Made by a program: the position numbers and the translations under genes. 60,000 nucleotides of DNA, from contig NC_087073.1 of the NCBI RefSeq assembly GCF_026151205.1, positions 19,188,837-19,248,836 on the forward strand, written 5' to 3'. This DNA is from Bolinopsis microptera. Lineage: Eukaryota > Ctenophora > Tentaculata > Lobata > Bolinopsidae. How positions within the stretch are numbered: position 1 is the stretch's first letter; the number at the start of each line of letters is the position of its first letter. The notes below the pieces were generated by a model, which was not told where the DNA came from, searched no databases, and saw only the letters and a program-made list of their open reading frames with translations. Shown piece after piece: positions 59,819 to 60,000 of the stretch.

Positions 59819-60000
59819 CTAAATCATGCTTAACTCTCTCCATGCTTTTCTATCTGTTGCAAAAAGTCTTAAATGGTATAAATCGTCTGTATTTACAAGT
59901 CTAAAGTTTCTGTCACTTAAATCGTTCAAAATAGTTTTTAACAAGTTTGACTGGTGTCGTCCGACTCTACCTCTCATCAAACTCTGACTCTCTACAGCAA
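59819..60000 (-). pseudogene. LINE ORF2 C-terminal fragment, runs off the window
   Basis: Reads minus strand from the window edge to a TAG at 59821-59819. About 60 codons are open, containing MRGRVGRHQSNLL and a terminal RKAWRELSMI, a layout like the C-terminus of LINE polyproteins (basic GRxGR followed by a late AWR motif). Only the tail is visible; the family assignment is tentative. Confidence 0.45.

Overview
The window is a piece of a metazoan nuclear genome: spliced genes with GT-AG introns, AT-rich spacers, many microsatellites and a dense mix of retrotransposons. The mixture (Penelope-like elements, an intact Ty1/copia, CR1/Jockey-type LINEs, TTAA and hAT MITEs, and a remnant of a mobile-element C-terminal domain I know mainly from corals and hydrozoans) suggests a cnidarian or another early-branching animal. 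The species cannot be named from sequence alone.

Host genes, left to right: a NUDT22-like UDP-sugar hydrolase (+, 155-1261); GNPNAT1, glucosamine-6-phosphate N-acetyltransferase (+, four exons, 7081-10374); GIT, the ArfGAP/ankyrin/PIX- and paxillin-binding scaffold (-, eighteen exons, 24282-12765); and PWP2/UTP1, the WD40 protein of the small-subunit processome (-, at least eleven exons, 59688-27334, start outside the window). An SRP (7SL) RNA gene lies antisense in a PWP2 intron (+, 28087-28382). An SVOP/SV2-like MFS transporter with a frameshift lies antisense in a GIT intron (+, about 19291-20388).

One PWP2 intron is about 24.3 kb (28563-52903) and holds most of the accessory content. It contains two paralogous secreted LamG/pentraxin-like plus coiled-coil genes on the opposite strand (29200-30760 open; 48266-49809 broken), left over from a segmental duplication that includes flanks and spacer. 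Between them are a 5'-truncated LINE, an apparently intact LINE (about 33.8-39.5 kb, -), an intact copia element with identical LTRs (40029-45742, +) and a tRNA-headed SINE. A palindromic foldback element (49988-51192) sits behind the second LamG gene.

The most unusual content is mobile. The intact LINE has an ORF1 that fuses an AlkB-type 2-oxoglutarate/Fe(II) oxygenase to an SGNH hydrolase, with the catalytic residues of the oxygenase present. The copia element has a gag start codon that straddles the 5' LTR/primer-binding-site junction and is followed directly by a possible splice donor. A downstream acceptor opens a small membrane-protein frame in phase with that start codon.

Housekeeping themes represented are UDP-sugar and UDP-GlcNAc metabolism, ribosome biogenesis, protein targeting by SRP, and Arf/Rac signalling at adhesions. 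They are not co-regulated in any way visible here; each is an ordinary single-copy eukaryotic gene.
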